NCBI GenBank assembly: GCA_900555175.1
Contig: USJT01000052.1
Location: forward strand, 1 to 7,032
Length of the DNA: 7,032 bases
Origin: an uncultured bacterium
GTDB taxonomy: Bacteria; Cyanobacteriota; Vampirovibrionia; Gastranaerophilales; Gastranaerophilaceae
Direction of reading: 5' to 3'
Each line of letters opens with the position of its first letter. Position 1 is the first letter of the stretch. Positions 4,947 to 7,032 of the stretch are shown piece by piece. Both the position numbers and the translations under genes were made by a program. The notes beneath the pieces were generated by a model. It searched no databases. It was not told the DNA's origin and saw only the letters and a list, made by a program, of their open reading frames with translations.

Positions 4947-5819
4947 ATGCTTAGATTGTTCAAAAAGACATCTCTTCAAACAATTAATAAAGCAGAAATT
5001 GATAGAGAGATAGAAGCTTTCAATGATATAGGAATTACAGGTGATGATAAGGATTTGATAGTATCTCTGACTTCATATCCGCAAAGAATGTATGATATTC
5101 ACTATACGCTGTACTCCCTACTTAACCAATCAGTAAAACCGGGGAAAGTTATTTTATGGTTATCCAAAGAAGAATTTCCTAACCTTGAAGCTGATGTACC
5201 GCAAAAGGTTTTACAGTTAAAAAATAACGGACTAACTATAAATTGGTGTACTAATACATTCTCATATAAAAAGCTAATTCCAACACTAACAAATTTCCCG
5301 AATAACACTATCGTAACTGCGGATGATGATATTTACTATGAAAAAGATTGGCTTAAAATTTTAGTTGAAAGCCATAAAAAAAACTCAAATTGTATTATTT
5401 CTCATAGAGCACACAAAATAAAATTTATGAAAGATGGGACTATTGCACCATACAAAAAATGGACAAAGAAAATTCGTAATATCAAGCCGTCTTTTCTACA
5501 TTTTCTAACAGGAGCAGGCGGAGTTTTATACCCTGCAAATTGCTTTTACAAAGATGTATTAAATGAAAAATTATTTTTACAACTTGCACCAAAAGCTGAT
5601 GATATTTGGTTTTGGGCAATGGCAATTTTAAACAGAACTAAAATATGCGTTGCAAAAAATTGCATAAAACATCTCACATACGTCAACCCTGAAAGAGAAA
5701 GAGGACTGACAAACGAATCAACCTTATTTTCCATAAATAAAAAAGGCGGAAATGACGTTCAGCTTCAAAAAGTTATTAATCATTATCCGCAAATTCTTGA
5801 TATATTAAAAGAAAAATAA
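4947..5819 (+). CDS. Putative GT-A-fold glycosyltransferase
   Basis: This is probably a nucleotide-sugar-dependent transferase of the GT-A fold, acting at the cytoplasmic face on a cell-surface or protein glycan. The acceptor is unknown. In the 290 residues, LIVSLTSYPQRM (37-48) is the first beta strand and loop, followed by TLYSLLNQSVKP (54-65). The metal-binding DxD-type motif is ADDDIYYEKDW (125-135), TGAGGVLYP (188-196) looks like an acceptor-side loop, and DDIWFWAMA (218-226) resembles the catalytic-acid/DD region of this family. There is no signal peptide or membrane segment. An in-frame TAG at 4941-4943 rules out a longer start; the only SD-like bases (AGG) are 2 nt from the ATG, so initiation looks weak or leaderless. 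The gene diverges from the deaminase and converges on purH. Flagellin glycosylation is only a guess from position. Confidence 0.75.
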   Translation: MLRLFKKTSLQTINKAEIDREIEAFNDIGITGDDKDLIVSLTSYPQRMYDIHYTLYSLLNQSVKPGKVILWLSKEEFPNLEADVPQKVLQLKNNGLTINWCTNTFSYKKLIPTLTNFPNNTIVTADDDIYYEKDWLKILVESHKKNSNCIISHRAHKIKFMKDGTIAPYKKWTKKIRNIKPSFLHFLTGAGGVLYPANCFYKDVLNEKLFLQLAPKADDIWFWAMAILNRTKICVAKNCIKHLTYVNPERERGLTNESTLFSINKKGGNDVQLQKVINHYPQILDILKEK

Positions 5820-5835
5820 TATAAATATAATTATT
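5815..5835. repeat. AT-only inverted repeat between converging genes
   Basis: AATAAT and ATTATT flank a 9-nt loop and span the 11-bp gap between the glycosyltransferase and purH stop codons, overlapping both ends. It sits where a bidirectional terminator would be expected, but a stem with no G/C pair is unlikely to terminate by itself. No better terminator is visible here. Confidence 0.25.
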
Positions 5836-7032
5836 GTTTATAATTTCTTATTCCTGTTGTAATCATTGCAACTCCGTATTTGTCGCAAATTTCTATTATT
5901 TTTTGATCTTTTACAGAACCCCCAGGTTGAATAATTAGACTTATACGACCTTGAACAGCTGAATAAATACAATCTTCAGCATGAATTGTCGCATCAGATG
6001 CCAACACAGCTTCTTTTGAATTATCACAAGCATAATTCAAAGCCTGTTCAACAGCGACTATGGCATTTGTTTGTCCCTGAGAGATTGCACAAGTCTTAAA
6101 ATCTCTTGCAATAACTGCAGAATTTGTTTTTGCATATTTTACAACTTTCCAAGCAAATACTGCATCTTCAACTTGTTCTGTCGTAGGTTTTTCGCGAGTT
6201 ACAACTTTAAACATATCTTTATCAAGTTCACTTGAATTGCCGTCCTGAACTAGAGCTCCAAAAGGAGATAAAATCACTTCTTCTCTTGTATATCTTTTAT
6301 AATCCTTCAAAGGAGTATTTAATTTTACAAGTTTTATATCTGAATTATCCTCAAAAAGTTTTACAGCATCAGGCATAAAATCTGGTGCAATAATAACTTC
6401 AACAGACATAGAATTCAAATGTTTTGCAACCTCTAAATCAACAGGTTTTGAAAACCCGACAGTTCCGTAAAAAGAGCTTACAGGATCGCAATCAAAGGCT
6501 TTGGTATAAGCATCATAAATTGAACGCCCTAATGCAACACCGCAAGGTTTTGTATGACGAATAATAGAAACAGCATTAACATCATAAAATTCACTAACAA
6601 TATTTTTTTCCTCATTTACATTCAAAATATCATTATAAGATAACTCTCTACCGTTGATTACTTCATAATCAACCATCCTTTCGGTTTTATAAATTGCACC
6701 TTTTTGATGCGGGTTTTCGCCGTATTTTAAATCTCTGAGTTTTTCAAAACTAAGTGTTTTAAAAGGTTTTTCTCCGGTTTGCTCTGCCAATTTTGTAGCA
6801 ATAAGTCTGTCATAATTTGATGCAACATTAAATGCTTTTGCTGCCAGCTTCAAACGGCCAAATTCATTTGCATTCAAAGCGACATAATAATCAACTTTAT
6901 CAGTAATTACCGTAACATTTTTATAATTTTTAGCCCCTGCTCGCAATAAAGTAATCCCTACAATATCAATTTTATTAACCATATCTGATACATCAGGATT
7001 TTCAAGCATTATTTTTTCAAATGGACAAATAT
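5831..7032 (-). CDS. purH: Divergent bifunctional PurH (AICAR transformylase / IMP cyclohydrolase), 5' end off the window
   Basis: PurH performs the last two steps of IMP synthesis: formylation of AICAR from 10-formyl-THF, then ring closure. About 400 C-terminal codons are visible of about 515 in the family, and the frame stays open to the window edge, so the Met codon at 7009 is internal. The end of the cyclohydrolase domain shows ICPFEKI, KIDIVGITLLRAGAKNY and YDRLI. The transformylase domain shows LKYGENPHQ, RHTKPCGVA, DPVSSFYG, EVIIAPDF, AWKVVKYAKTNS, ISQGQTNA, QPGGS and TTGIRNYKQ. Kept residues include the cyclohydrolase Asp-Lys pair (IDI...AKN) and the transformylase His (RHT) and Asn (TNS). 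Several normally conserved residues differ: Tyr to Cys in LYPF, Lys to Arg before the His, the first Gly after the SSF/SAF Phe to Tyr, Arg to Ala after GQxN, and FFPF to TIHA. Family membership is clear, but full transformylase activity is not assured. Confidence 0.87.
   Translation of the reverse strand, partial: ICPFEKIMLENPDVSDMVNKIDIVGITLLRAGAKNYKNVTVITDKVDYYVALNANEFGRLKLAAKAFNVASNYDRLIATKLAEQTGEKPFKTLSFEKLRDLKYGENPHQKGAIYKTERMVDYEVINGRELSYNDILNVNEEKNIVSEFYDVNAVSIIRHTKPCGVALGRSIYDAYTKAFDCDPVSSFYGTVGFSKPVDLEVAKHLNSMSVEVIIAPDFMPDAVKLFEDNSDIKLVKLNTPLKDYKRYTREEVILSPFGALVQDGNSSELDKDMFKVVTREKPTTEQVEDAVFAWKVVKYAKTNSAVIARDFKTCAISQGQTNAIVAVEQALNYACDNSKEAVLASDATIHAEDCIYSAVQGRISLIIQPGGSVKDQKIIEICDKYGVAMITTGIRNYKQ

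Noticed and set aside
5831..7009. purH starting at the ATG at 7009
   Set aside because: The frame is open to the window edge and encodes the ICPFEKI segment that matches the PurH LYPF region, so the Met is internal and the gene is cut by the window.

Overview
This is a low-GC bacterial window (roughly one third G+C by eye) that is almost entirely coding. Four complete flagellar-locus genes and a fifth cut by the window edge lie on the minus strand. They are followed, in increasing coordinates, by a dCMP deaminase gene (minus), a putative glycosyltransferase gene (plus), and a 3'-terminal purH fragment (minus). No tRNA, rRNA, CRISPR array or insertion sequence is visible. Stops are TAA or TAG and the standard genetic code fits. 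The flagellar proteins are clearly homologous to the usual families but far from the enterobacterial and Bacillus sequences. A non-photosynthetic cyanobacterial relative (Melainabacteria/Vampirovibrionia type) is my best guess at the host, held with low confidence because no marker gene is present.

Flagellar block (1-4249, read right to left): fliE, fliF, a protein in the fliG slot, fliH, then the start of flhA. FliE and FliF build the rod base and MS ring, FliH regulates the export ATPase, and FlhA is the export-gate membrane protein. Gaps shrink along the operon (92, 107 and 11 bp, then a 1-bp TAATG overlap), which suggests one transcript with increasing translational coupling. Two things are unusual. 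The protein in the fliG slot has about the right length and a possible FliG-like C-terminal half, but none of the classical FliG signatures. Also, fliI and fliJ, which usually follow fliH, are absent there, and flhA comes next.

Region 4250-4424 separates fliE from the dCMP deaminase gene. It carries a plausible fliE promoter, a small dyad and near-repeats of a CAGGTA..TAAATTTA element. The deaminase gene (4425-4871) and the glycosyltransferase gene (4947-5819) diverge from a 75-bp intergenic region with an extended -10 element facing the deaminase.

The glycosyltransferase gene and purH converge with an 11-bp gap. The purH product keeps the overall bifunctional PurH architecture but appears to have lost several normally conserved active-site residues. 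With the fliG-slot protein, it is the most interesting lead in the window.
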